Assembly (NCBI GenBank): GCA_903859705.1
Contig: CAIONQ010000028.1
Coordinates: 1 to 55,759, forward strand
Direction: 5' to 3'
Length of the DNA: 55,759 nt
DNA from: an uncultured Chthonomonas sp.
Lineage (GTDB): Bacteria > Armatimonadota > Chthonomonadetes > Chthonomonadales > Chthonomonadaceae
Position numbers and translations under genes: made by a program. Positions 25,253 to 33,121 of this stretch are shown here, piece by piece. How positions within the stretch are numbered: the first letter of the stretch is position 1; each line of letters starts with the position of its first letter. The notes below the pieces were generated by a model. That model was given only the letters and a program-made list of their open reading frames with translations. It did not search any database and was not told where the DNA came from.

Positions 25253-26908
25253 TCACATTTCTGGAAATTGAGCGGCGAGCCAAAGATCGTAAGCATCCTT
25301 TACTGCTGTAATCTGCGGTTGACCTATGTACCTGGCTAGCATGGCAGTACCAGAGGCAATATCAGCGTATCTACGAAGTATAAGAACGTGCCTGCCAACA
25401 GAAACGATGCCAAATGAGCCGTCAGTTAAAACATCTGCGACGTATTGCCGGTAACTTGGAGTTGCCGCGGATGCGTCACGGCAGAGGGCAATATATTTGA
25501 CGCGGGAACCTGCAGGGGCTGTCGCCTTTAAATGTGGCTGATCACAGCAAAAATCGCCGGATTCAACCTGAAGCTGTGCGGCGACTCCTGGGCCGTACCA
25601 GGACTTACAGAACGGATTTGGAAAAGCATAAACATAAGGTCTGCGTGACAGAAACGCGAGGATGCTGGCATCTGCAGCCACAGCGCTGTCTGCGGGAATA
25701 GTTGCCAGTAGTCGCCGCGTTTCTGCAGCCGCTGAATCGGATTGGTTCCTGAAACGCTCGCCCGCAAAAACTGGATACGGGCTCCATGCTGTTGAAAGCA
25801 GCGTGCATGCCCCTATTGATGTGCAAAGCACGATCGTCGCATTAAACCTGGCAAATTGCTTCAAGCGCAGCGCACCTATGAGTGTTCCGTGCACTACAAA
25901 GGGCGTCAAGAAAGCCGTGTGGTGACCCGGAAGCATCCTCAGCTGCGCGCGGCTGCCCAGGGCGTTTACGAGGAGTGCTGGTATGGCTCCGATGAGCACA
26001 TCCGGTGCAATAAGTGAGCAAAACATTCCGGGTGCCAATAACTGGAAAATGAACTTCTGCATGCCGGGTGCGCTCAGTGCTTTTGCAACAATAGCTGGAT
26101 GTTTGAGCAGATGAGAAATGACATGTGCTGGCGAATTACCGTACTGTTTGTAAAGTGCTATGTACCCGGTTGTTGCCCCATGACTGAAGTGACTCATAAC
26201 CGTAAATGCGGTGAGAGTTCCAAGCAACCCGACACCAATGGCGGCGATCCCAAATGTTTTGTCGACTGTAAGTGCGTACACCCCAAAGAAGCAGCATGTC
26301 AAACTCACGGGCTCCTTACAACAACACGCAACAATTAAAGACGCTACCATCGGCGAGAGTCGCCTGCGTTCGAGATTAAGAAATGCGAACAACAGAGCGG
26401 TGGTTGCGATTGCATCTGGGTGGAACTCGTTGAGTGCAAGGTGTTGCACAGGTGGATATAACAGGTAGCAGCATGCCGCGAACAGACTGATGGTTGGATG
26501 CACATTCCGAAAGCGCATAAATGCGTACACAGGGTATGCGCCAAACATCAAAACGGTACACTGCACACAAATTAGCGTTCTTGGGTCAGCCCACAGTCTG
26601 TATAACGGCGCCACAAGATAAATGATCAAACTGAAATGGTCGGCCAGAATGTGCATGCCCCGTACCGTCACAAATGGCTGCTGACCGTGGCTGATTAACC
26701 ACGCAGCCTGGTCGAATACTGCGAGATCAAATCCCATTCCTGCCCTTTGATACGCGCCGGCTGAGACGTGAGACGAATACGAGGCAGTGGCACATATCAG
26801 AAATAGTAGACACGCCATGCAGATATTGTCATCGCTTATAGCTCTACTTTCCGACTCACTTGTTGACGGTCCTGAAGAATATTTTATTACTTTCTGATAA
26901 TTGGTCAA
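25253..26908 (-). CDS. DUF2079 polytopic membrane protein
   Basis: 551 residues, about 10-12 hydrophobic helices. The segments MGFDLAVFDQAAWLISHGQQ, HILADHFSLIIYLVAPLYRL and LALNEFHPDAIATTALLFAF match the DUF2079 pattern (GIFDQ..., HFSP..LL..LY, FHPEA...L). These are conserved integral membrane proteins of unknown function with a fold reminiscent of membrane glycosyltransferases. Its start overlaps the stop of the C39-like gene by 4 bases, so translation is coupled. Sugar or lipid transfer to an exported protein is possible but unproven. Confidence 0.8.
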   Translation of the reverse strand: MTNYQKVIKYSSGPSTSESESRAISDDNICMACLLFLICATASYSSHVSAGAYQRAGMGFDLAVFDQAAWLISHGQQPFVTVRGMHILADHFSLIIYLVAPLYRLWADPRTLICVQCTVLMFGAYPVYAFMRFRNVHPTISLFAACCYLLYPPVQHLALNEFHPDAIATTALLFAFLNLERRRLSPMVASLIVACCCKEPVSLTCCFFGVYALTVDKTFGIAAIGVGLLGTLTAFTVMSHFSHGATTGYIALYKQYGNSPAHVISHLLKHPAIVAKALSAPGMQKFIFQLLAPGMFCSLIAPDVLIGAIPALLVNALGSRAQLRMLPGHHTAFLTPFVVHGTLIGALRLKQFARFNATIVLCTSIGACTLLSTAWSPYPVFAGERFRNQSDSAAAETRRLLATIPADSAVAADASILAFLSRRPYVYAFPNPFCKSWYGPGVAAQLQVESGDFCCDQPHLKATAPAGSRVKYIALCRDASAATPSYRQYVADVLTDGSFGIVSVGRHVLILRRYADIASGTAMLARYIGQPQITAVKDAYDLWLAAQFPEM

Positions 26909-27381
26909 TCCTTAGTACCCCGAACAATCAGTGTTCTTCCGTCCCACTCGTCGAAAAGTTTCTTGTACGGCATTACGACGATTTGAACCTCGCCTGGCTG
27001 AACGGGCGTTGCAATGCGCGCCCCGTCATTGCAGAACTGCAATATCACAACAAAGTGACTCTCATTTAACCTGACGATAAGAGGGCACCTTTGCTCGCGT
27101 AGCTCAGCATCCTTTAACACCACACCAACGAGACTCACGTCATGAAATCCAGCAACACGCCTGATGTCGTCAAATGATGCGACTTTTCCATTGGCTCCAA
27201 ATTCCCTACTTATGCTGGTAAACTGGTTCTGCTTTCTCAACTGCAGGAGCAAATAGCTCAAGCTAGTTGGACCGCAAAACCCCGCAGAAGCCCGGCAGCC
27301 TGTTAACATCGCGTTGGCTAATAAAATAAGAGCGCAGAAAATCGTAGCTGAGGTTATCTCGAGTTGTTTCGATGGTGCCAC
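26905..27381 (-). CDS. C39-peptidase-like lipoprotein
   Basis: 158 residues if begun at GTG 27381; a GTG at 27414 would add 11 residues and overlap the upstream gene further. A hydrophobic segment ends in a lipobox (LLANAMLTGC), then the papain-like core FCGPTSLSYLLLQL with the catalytic cysteine, NESHFVVILQF with the histidine, CNDGARIATP near the expected aspartate, and a C-terminal KKLFDEWDGRTLIV typical of C39 domains. C39 peptidases normally remove double-glycine leaders and are fused to ABC exporters; this one is free-standing and likely lipid-anchored outside the cytoplasmic membrane. It could be an inactive or repurposed relative. Overlaps both neighbours. Confidence 0.7.
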   Translation of the reverse strand: MAPSKQLEITSATIFCALILLANAMLTGCRASAGFCGPTSLSYLLLQLRKQNQFTSISREFGANGKVASFDDIRRVAGFHDVSLVGVVLKDAELREQRCPLIVRLNESHFVVILQFCNDGARIATPVQPGEVQIVVMPYKKLFDEWDGRTLIVRGTKD

Positions 27382-28454
27382 ATTATTAATCCAATACCTA
27401 ACGCGAAGATGCACACGGCGAAGATGTAGGGTAGCCGGTTTTTCGACGAAACAGCGCCCGAAACTGACACGCTACCGTCTTCGGGAACCAGTTCATGGTT
27501 AATGCCAACGTGATATCGTTTACCGTTGTCTTTATTCGACACAACGGCTCCCGTCGGCATGCTTGTTTCAAATCTGCTGTCTGGTACGTCGTTGACTGAA
27601 CATTTGTCAACGGTAAGCTTAGCTGATTGTTGTAAATAGCGTTCACCGTCTCTCAACTCGTAGCCGGTATATTTTCCTCCAAGCGCGATCCAAACACCAC
27701 CGACGTTCTTAATGTTTTCGCATTCGTATGAAATCGCAGAGACTTGGTTGCTACCTGGCTGGCGAAACTCAAGTAAAGTGTTGAGACCAATGAAACCATA
27801 CTTTGGAGCGATACGCGCATGCACCGTGAGCCCTGGCTTAGTTTCAGCACGTACGACTATCAACAGTCCAGCTTTTGCATCGTGCTCAATAGTTTCCACC
27901 GTACATGTTCCTGAACGGAAAATACTCGACAACAACTTACCGCTCACAAATGTCCCAAAATCCAATGGCGACTCGGTTCTGAAATCAGATACTGTTGCCA
28001 CGGAGTCGTACATATTCCGCCCGAGTTGGTCAATTGCGCCAGGCTCAAAATGGTGTGCACGCGTTCCGTCGTAAATCGTTAGTGTAGAGCCATTACCAGT
28101 CGAAATACGCTCTCCTGGAGCAGGTTTGACATTTGCTTGTTCAGCTGTCGACTGAATTTGGTAGTGATAGACTTTTCCGCCTTTATATGCGTATTCACCT
28201 TTGATTTCAGTCCTTCTGCGCTCTGCAGGTACGTCGTGAGCGTCAGCGAAAGAATCGTCGAGTTGGGATATACGATGGTATGCCATGGCGGTCGAGCGTA
28301 GTGCCGCCTCACGTTCTGAAACGCCTTTAACGACCTCAGAAATTGTTGGCAATGTGCCGTATTTGTTGCTCTGGGCTGAACACTGCACGGCGTAAGTGAG
28401 CAACAGCAATTGTACGAGTATGCTATACCAACCGACAAACCTCAGTGACCTCAT
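27354..28454 (-). CDS. Secreted protein of unknown function with C-terminal membrane anchor
   Basis: 366 residues. A signal peptide (YSILVQLLLLTYAVQCSAQ) is followed by PTISEVVKGVSEREAALRST and a long beta-rich region with alternating polar strands (GTRAHHFEPGAIDQ, LLIVVRAETKPGLTVHARI). The C-terminus is a single hydrophobic segment, PYIFAVCIFALGIGLIMWHH, followed by basic residues. The start of the mature part and the strand pattern recall LolA-like secreted proteins of planctomycete type, but the match is weak. It is the first intact gene of the unit continuing into the C39-like lipoprotein, DUF2079 protein and prepilin. Confidence 0.65.
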   Translation of the reverse strand: MRSLRFVGWYSILVQLLLLTYAVQCSAQSNKYGTLPTISEVVKGVSEREAALRSTAMAYHRISQLDDSFADAHDVPAERRRTEIKGEYAYKGGKVYHYQIQSTAEQANVKPAPGERISTGNGSTLTIYDGTRAHHFEPGAIDQLGRNMYDSVATVSDFRTESPLDFGTFVSGKLLSSIFRSGTCTVETIEHDAKAGLLIVVRAETKPGLTVHARIAPKYGFIGLNTLLEFRQPGSNQVSAISYECENIKNVGGVWIALGGKYTGYELRDGERYLQQSAKLTVDKCSVNDVPDSRFETSMPTGAVVSNKDNGKRYHVGINHELVPEDGSVSVSGAVSSKNRLPYIFAVCIFALGIGLIMWHHRNNSR

Positions 28455-28542
28455 CTATGTCTCCTCGATAACAATGCGCCACGTACCGCGTGTTTTGGCG
28501 GAATATATTCAGATCATGTGCGTTTGGAGCTGCTATAGCCAA

Positions 28543-28770
28543 TTATTGGCGCGGCTTAAGATGCGTAACTGCAGAACCTATCAGGATGTATAGGATTGTC
28601 GCGATGCATATCACAAATAACCACCTTCCCGGTAATTCCCTTGAAACCGTTGAGAAGTGTTCGTCTATCGCCTCCTTGCCATTTGAAAGAACGATTTTCC
28701 GAATTCTGGCCCTTTGGTCGTAAATAACGGAGCCCGGTTTAAAATTGGTTGAGAATAGAGAGTCAGGAAC
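28543..28770 (-). pseudogene. 3' remnant of a redoxin-like gene with a C-terminal membrane helix
   Basis: An open frame without a start encodes VPDSLFSTNFKPGSVIYDQ, then ARIRKIVLSNGKEAIDEHF and a membrane segment WLFVICIATILYILIGSAV ending in THLKPRQ-stop (28545-28543). The first part resembles the last strands of TlpA/peroxiredoxin-like domains (a cis-Pro-type VP, then G/R-x-IRKIV). The frame is cut at its 5' side exactly where the IS3 OrfA sequence ends, so the rest of the gene was lost when the element inserted or was deleted. Confidence 0.45.
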
Positions 28771-29064
28771 TGTTCCAGAGCCGCAATGCGAGCGGAGTCA
28801 CCAGTACCAACTGGCTCCTTAGCGGGAGCTTCAAAGGCGGCAGCGCCGTTCTCGAAGAACTGCTTCTGCCACCTGTAGAAAACAGTCGGCTGAAGATCAT
28901 ACTCGGTGCATAAATCAGATATCGGGACAGAATCAAGCAGATGACGGCGTAAAATGGCTACTTTTTCAGTGCCCGTAAAGTGTCTGCGATTGCGTTTCAT
29001 TAGGTAACCTTCCCATACGAAGTGTACCTAACGGTGGAAGGCCAAATGTGTGTTTCCGACTGAA
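28771..29064 (-). mobile_element. IS3-family remnant (5' part of OrfA)
   Basis: From ATG 29000 the minus strand encodes KRNRRHFTGTEKVAILRRHL, then DLCTEYDLQPTVFYRWQKQF and DSARIAALEQ. This is the helix-turn-helix N-terminus of an IS3-group OrfA. At about 28770 the similarity stops and the frame runs into the redoxin remnant. OrfB and the right end are missing. The left end lies somewhere in 29001-29065, upstream of OrfA; TTCAGTCGGAAACACACATT there may be part of it. Only about 290 bases remain, so the element is dead. Confidence 0.7.
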
Positions 29065-29328
29065 GCAGCACAAGTTTAGTATTTGTAAACGCAACTTGGG
29101 CAGAAAACACAGGCCAGCAGCAATTGTAAACTCGACTGCTATAACCAGAACCGCAAAAAACTTCGTCAGGTTAACTGGTACCAAAAGTGACACCAGCAAC
29201 GATGCTTGCAACTGAGAGATGCTTAATGCTTTCGCCGACGCAGCTATCGCGAAGATTGCTATTACTGTGTACCGCGCGATTGTTGGCAATTGCAGCTTAT
29301 ACTTGTAGGATATAACATGGCCCTGCAT
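29065..29328 (-). pseudogene. Truncated MauE/DoxX-like membrane protein
   Basis: ATG 29328 opens MQGHVISYKYKLQLPT followed by two hydrophobic helices, ARYTVIAIFAIAASAKALS and LTKFFAVLVIAVEFTIAAG, a pattern like MauE/DoxX redox-associated membrane proteins (four helices when complete). After LCFLPKLRLQILNLCC the frame enters IS3 sequence and terminates inside the element. The last helices are therefore lost. MauE-like proteins often pair with thioredoxin-like partners, consistent with the redoxin remnant on the other side of the IS piece. Family call is tentative. Confidence 0.5.
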
Positions 29329-29774
29329 CCAGACAGCACCCCGATCTTTTCGAAATTGCGGAGGGATACATATGCTCAGTTGAACAGTAATCCCAATATT
29401 ATGTACGTTTATTATTTCATTTTTCTTGAAGCGCACCGTGCGGTAATGTGGTTCCGTAAAACTGAATCACCCGCAAGTGCCATTAAGCGTCACGCTCAAT
29501 GTAATTGGAACGTGAAAAGTACTTCGCAACACATTCTACGTTTTTTCTCGTTCGTGTGTCAATACCAATTTCAACGTAATTTGCAGGAACGGCATGTTCA
29601 TAAGCGCCTACAAGTTAAAAGGCGCGTCGATTAGCGCTGCGGCCGTCCGAACGAAATGGAGACACCTGTGCCCAGGCGTCCGCCTTAAATAATTAATAAT
29701 AGTCCGTAATTACCAAATAATTCTTCGCAAAATGATCTAACTACGCGGTGCATGGCCTGTGCGACTGGTGCGAA
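29329..29774. other. Gene-free, A/T-richer spacer
   Basis: About 450 bases between the truncated MauE-like gene and the MOSC gene. Short open frames exist but none has a recognisable protein. Base composition is visibly more A/T-rich than the neighbouring operons (for example TTAAATAATTAATAATAG near 29685). I see no hairpin terminator or clear promoter. Confidence 0.5.
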
Positions 29775-30251
29775 CTACCCTAGTTCTTGCTGAACGGGCT
29801 GCACAGTAACCGTGTCTCCCACCTGTATTGTTCCCTCTGTTACCACGATTGCGAGTATTCCAAGGCGACCTACGGTTTCAGACTCTTGGTGGCCCTGGTA
29901 CCTCTCAAATTTGGAGCACCCGGTTCGCAGTTTCACTACCTCAACCTGCGCCTGGTTGCCTATGGTAAGCAGGCTACCTGGGGGCAGTGCTTCCAGGTCT
30001 ATCCCGGCAATCACCAGCTGTTCGCCCAGCGCTCCCGGTTTTGTATTGTAGCCCTCGGCATTCAGATTTTCCACAATGTGTGCACTCATAATGTTGAGCT
30101 GCCTGCTGCCGGTGCTGCCCTTTATATCGCCCTTTATGCCGTGCTTCAGCACAAGTTCGGCCGCACTCACTGGCATGCGCGTGTAGGCATCTGCCGCAGT
30201 TGGTGCGCTGGCGGGTTTGTATACAATTGAAATGAGCTTTGCTTCTGCCAT
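29775..30251 (-). CDS. MOSC-domain protein
   Basis: 158 residues, a single MOSC domain. Conserved points are GIKGDIKGSTGSRQLNIMSA (glycine-rich, charged turn), GALGEQLVIAGIDLEALPPG and VVKLRTGCSKFERYQ with the invariant cysteine that in MOSC proteins carries persulfide or binds the molybdenum cofactor. Likely a sulfur carrier or molybdopterin-related enzyme (YiiM-like), in the cytoplasm. It follows cbiO by 17 bases and appears to be the last gene of the operon that begins at 35802. Confidence 0.85.
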   Translation of the reverse strand: MAEAKLISIVYKPASAPTAADAYTRMPVSAAELVLKHGIKGDIKGSTGSRQLNIMSAHIVENLNAEGYNTKPGALGEQLVIAGIDLEALPPGSLLTIGNQAQVEVVKLRTGCSKFERYQGHQESETVGRLGILAIVVTEGTIQVGDTVTVQPVQQELG

Positions 30252-30268
30252 TTTGTGCTCCTGTTATA

Positions 30269-31090
30269 TCAATGGCTATCGGAGTGATGGTGCTCCTGCT
30301 TGCGGCCATGCCTATGTGCATGAAAAACCCCATCGTGCCGGTGCAGGTCCGGGTGGATCAGGTTTACGCTCTGCAACAGGTCCATGTCGGCCAACACCTC
30401 ATCGCATGCAGTATCGGCGGCGATGGTGTGGTTCTCGGAGAAAACGATGGCGCGGCTGGCAATGGTGGAAACGATGTTTAGATCGTGCGTTGCCGTGATT
30501 ACCGTTTTGCCAGCCTCACGAAGGCGCACCAACAGTTCTACCAGCCAGTACTGCGATCTTGGGTCCAACCCTCCTGTAGGTTCATCAAACAACAGTACGG
30601 ATGGATTAACGGTTAAGGTGCACGCAATGGCAACACGTTTCTTTTCTCCGCCGGAGAGGTGGAAGGGGGCGCGGGCCAGCAGGTGCTCTATCTCCATCAG
30701 CGCACTTACATCCGTAATGCGCTGCTCTGTTTCCGAGGGTGTTAGGCCGAGTTGGAGAGGGCCGAAAGCGAGCTCATCTCGCACAGTTGGCGAGAACAAC
30801 TGTGCCTCTGAGTTTTGAAATACAAAGCCCACCTGCCTTCGAAACGCGTGGGATGCGCTTTCATCTCGAAGCGATGCCTCTGTTAGGGGCTTGCCAAATG
30901 CGTTTACGACGCCGGATGTGGCAAAAACAAGCCCATCGAGCATGCGAATCAGAGTTGATTTTCCGCTGCCATTGGCACCGAGAATAGCAATGCTCTCTCC
31001 AGGGTGTATTGAAAGGCCTACGCCATTCAGCGCCACAGAGCCTCCCGGGTAGGTAAAGCCCACATCCTCGAGATTAAAAATGGATGTCAT
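30269..31090 (-). CDS. cbiO: Energy-coupling ATPase for cobalt/nickel uptake (CbiO/NikO type)
   Basis: 273 residues from ATG 31090 (MTSIFNLEDVGFTYPGG), which overlaps the stop of the upstream transporter gene by 4 bases. It has Walker A GANGSGKST, Q-loop region VFQNSEAQLFSPTVRDELAFG (typical of ECF ATPases), signature LSGGEKKRVAI, Walker B VLLFDEPTGGLDP and the switch histidine in ATHDLN. The tail is histidine-rich (FHAHRHGRKQEHHHSDSH), which suggests metal sensing or binding. With the CbiM-N-Q protein it should form a complete group I ECF importer for Ni2+ or Co2+. Confidence 0.9.
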   Translation of the reverse strand: MTSIFNLEDVGFTYPGGSVALNGVGLSIHPGESIAILGANGSGKSTLIRMLDGLVFATSGVVNAFGKPLTEASLRDESASHAFRRQVGFVFQNSEAQLFSPTVRDELAFGPLQLGLTPSETEQRITDVSALMEIEHLLARAPFHLSGGEKKRVAIACTLTVNPSVLLFDEPTGGLDPRSQYWLVELLVRLREAGKTVITATHDLNIVSTIASRAIVFSENHTIAADTACDEVLADMDLLQSVNLIHPDLHRHDGVFHAHRHGRKQEHHHSDSH

Positions 31091-33075
31091 AACGGTAGTC
31101 CTGTATGGTGATCCAGCCACACAACCACGGCTGCAATCATCATGCATGCCAGCAGAGCTGCGGTATCGCGCTTGCTCCAGCTGGAAGGGTGAAGTGGCGG
31201 AAAGGAGCCCCGGAAACCGCGGGAGATCATGGCTCCGTGCACCTCATCAGAGAGTGCCAGAGTTTTGCTGAAGAGGCTGCCTGCGCCCGCTCCTACGGAT
31301 CGGCGACCCGACACGTTCGTGCTGTAGCCAACGCGGCGGCTTGTGCGCGCCTCAAACATTTCAGAGGACGTTGAAAGCAGTACCAGGGTGTATCTGTGCG
31401 TCATCGCCAGCATCATGGTAAACACTTCTGGCAGGCCAAGCCTGCGCAGTGCATCCAGGATGTCTGCCGCGCGGGTGCTTACCGCAAGCAGACCACCCAG
31501 AGATACCACTGTGCCCGTGCGCACTATCAACAGTGAGGCAAGCGCCAGGCCAGGCGCCGAAATTGCCAGATGGGGCTGTTTTAGCAGTACAAGCAGTTCC
31601 CTGCCGGGTGTTACCGAGCTGAATGCCGCCGGGAAAACGATACCGCCAACAAACACCGGCACGGCCAGCCATATGCGCAGAAAGAATGCACCCATCTTAA
31701 CTCCAGAGAGTGCCGCCGTTACCGCCGTAAGCGCGCATACCAGCAGTAGGGGAGTAAGGTGCCTGCAAACGGTTACCGGTGCTATCAGCAGCAGGGTAGC
31801 GATAACGCGCGCCCGTGGGTCAAACCGTTGCAGCAGGCCTGAATTACCCGCCCCTATTCCGGATTGCAGGGCCCGGTTTGTTCTGCCGGTAAGATCTGCC
31901 ACGGTGCGTTCCAGATATCGGTTGCCAGATTTCTGGGCGGTGCCGATCGCCGTTACCGGTTCTTCGCGCATCCAGGCGGGCAGCGTGGTATTTTCGGACG
32001 GAGGACGGTGACGGATACTCGGCGATGTATCGGATGGCTGCCCTGGCACGTCCTCTTTGCGGCGTTTCGATACGGCATAGCCAAAAGCAAACAGGGTGCC
32101 AATAATTGCCACGGCCCCTATCAGCCCGGCAATAATGTATGCTTTGCCGCCTCGTTCTGAGCCGTAATCGGCATAGCCCGGCAGCCCTTTGTAGGCATGC
32201 TCTTCTGAGGCAGCCAGCCCCACAGGCACATAGGCCATGCCTGCACCTTCACGCGCTGCAATGCGCGCGCGCACTCCCTGGGCATCCCATTCGCCCCAGG
32301 CCTCGCCGCGGGCAAGCAGCCCCACAGGGGTGAGCGCAAGCAGAACGCCAAGGCCAAGCCATATGCGTTCCCGATGCGGCGTGCGCTGCAATTGTGTGGA
32401 AGTGGAAACCCCGTAGAGCGGCACATTGGCACGCAGCAGGTACGCCACCGCGGCAGCAGTAACGGCGGCCTCTGCCGGGCCAGCCACTATCAGGTGCACG
32501 GCAAGCATGGCAGGCAGAGTAACGTTTAAACCGAAGGGGAAGTAGAGGGCGTGGCCGTTGGCCTCGTGGAAAAGTGCCGGTTGGATGCCAAGCAGTATGG
32601 CAACCAGGCCAGATGCAGCAACAATACCTGCATATGCACCCACACCTGCACATAGAGCACGCAGTCGCTCATCTCTACCGGTGATGCGGAACAGTGCCAG
32701 GTACACCGCACAGCCAACAAATGGCAGCGCAAAGGCCATTGTAAAGCAGTTGGCGCCAAGTGCCAGGATTCCACCATCGCCAAAGAAGATGGCCTGAATT
32801 GTGAGTGCAGCAGTTATGCCAATAACGGCGGCCCAGGGGCCAAGCATTACGGCCAGCAGGGTACCGGCTACCGGGTGTGCGGTGGTGCCGCCCAGTGCGG
32901 GGATGTTGAACATCATCACCGTAAAGCAAAAAGCAGCGCCAAGTGCAAGCAATGGGACTTCGCGCGTGCTTAGCTTTTTGCGCATTGCCCGTGCAGAACC
33001 TACCCAAACCGGAGCCATGGCGGCGGCCATAACGGCGGATGTGGATGGGCTGAGCATAGAATCGGGAATATGCAT
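31087..33075 (-). CDS. Fused CbiM-CbiN-like-CbiQ transporter for cobalt/nickel
   Basis: 662 residues carrying three normally separate subunits. Residues 1-~220 are CbiM/NikM, beginning MHIPDSMLSPSTSAV; the N-terminal Met-His that coordinates the metal is kept, but the usual Gly of MHIPDG is Ser. Residues ~225-350 form an N-like part: one helix, a periplasmic stretch (SEEHAYKGLPGYADYGSER) and a second helix ending in SKRRKED. After a Pro-rich linker, residues ~400-640 are CbiQ (EcfT), with FDPRARVIATLLLIAP and EVHGAMISRGFRGSF, the coupling-helix Arg-Gly motif that contacts the ATPase. No cobalamin or NiCo riboswitch fits in the 46-base gap before it. Confidence 0.85.
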   Translation of the reverse strand: MHIPDSMLSPSTSAVMAAAMAPVWVGSARAMRKKLSTREVPLLALGAAFCFTVMMFNIPALGGTTAHPVAGTLLAVMLGPWAAVIGITAALTIQAIFFGDGGILALGANCFTMAFALPFVGCAVYLALFRITGRDERLRALCAGVGAYAGIVAASGLVAILLGIQPALFHEANGHALYFPFGLNVTLPAMLAVHLIVAGPAEAAVTAAAVAYLLRANVPLYGVSTSTQLQRTPHRERIWLGLGVLLALTPVGLLARGEAWGEWDAQGVRARIAAREGAGMAYVPVGLAASEEHAYKGLPGYADYGSERGGKAYIIAGLIGAVAIIGTLFAFGYAVSKRRKEDVPGQPSDTSPSIRHRPPSENTTLPAWMREEPVTAIGTAQKSGNRYLERTVADLTGRTNRALQSGIGAGNSGLLQRFDPRARVIATLLLIAPVTVCRHLTPLLLVCALTAVTAALSGVKMGAFFLRIWLAVPVFVGGIVFPAAFSSVTPGRELLVLLKQPHLAISAPGLALASLLIVRTGTVVSLGGLLAVSTRAADILDALRRLGLPEVFTMMLAMTHRYTLVLLSTSSEMFEARTSRRVGYSTNVSGRRSVGAGAGSLFSKTLALSDEVHGAMISRGFRGSFPPLHPSSWSKRDTAALLACMMIAAVVVWLDHHTGLPL

Positions 33076-33121
33076 GGGTTAAGGGATTGCCTCGCTGCTA
33101 CAAAAGCGTTACTGCTGGCTG

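Noticed and set aside
28665-29000. Complete IS3 transposase
   Set aside because: Only the OrfA N-terminus is there; the C-terminal part of the frame is unrelated redoxin-remnant sequence in another frame.
33076-33121. Cobalamin or NiCo riboswitch ahead of the metal importer
   Set aside because: Only 46 bases separate it from pabBC, too short for either riboswitch fold.
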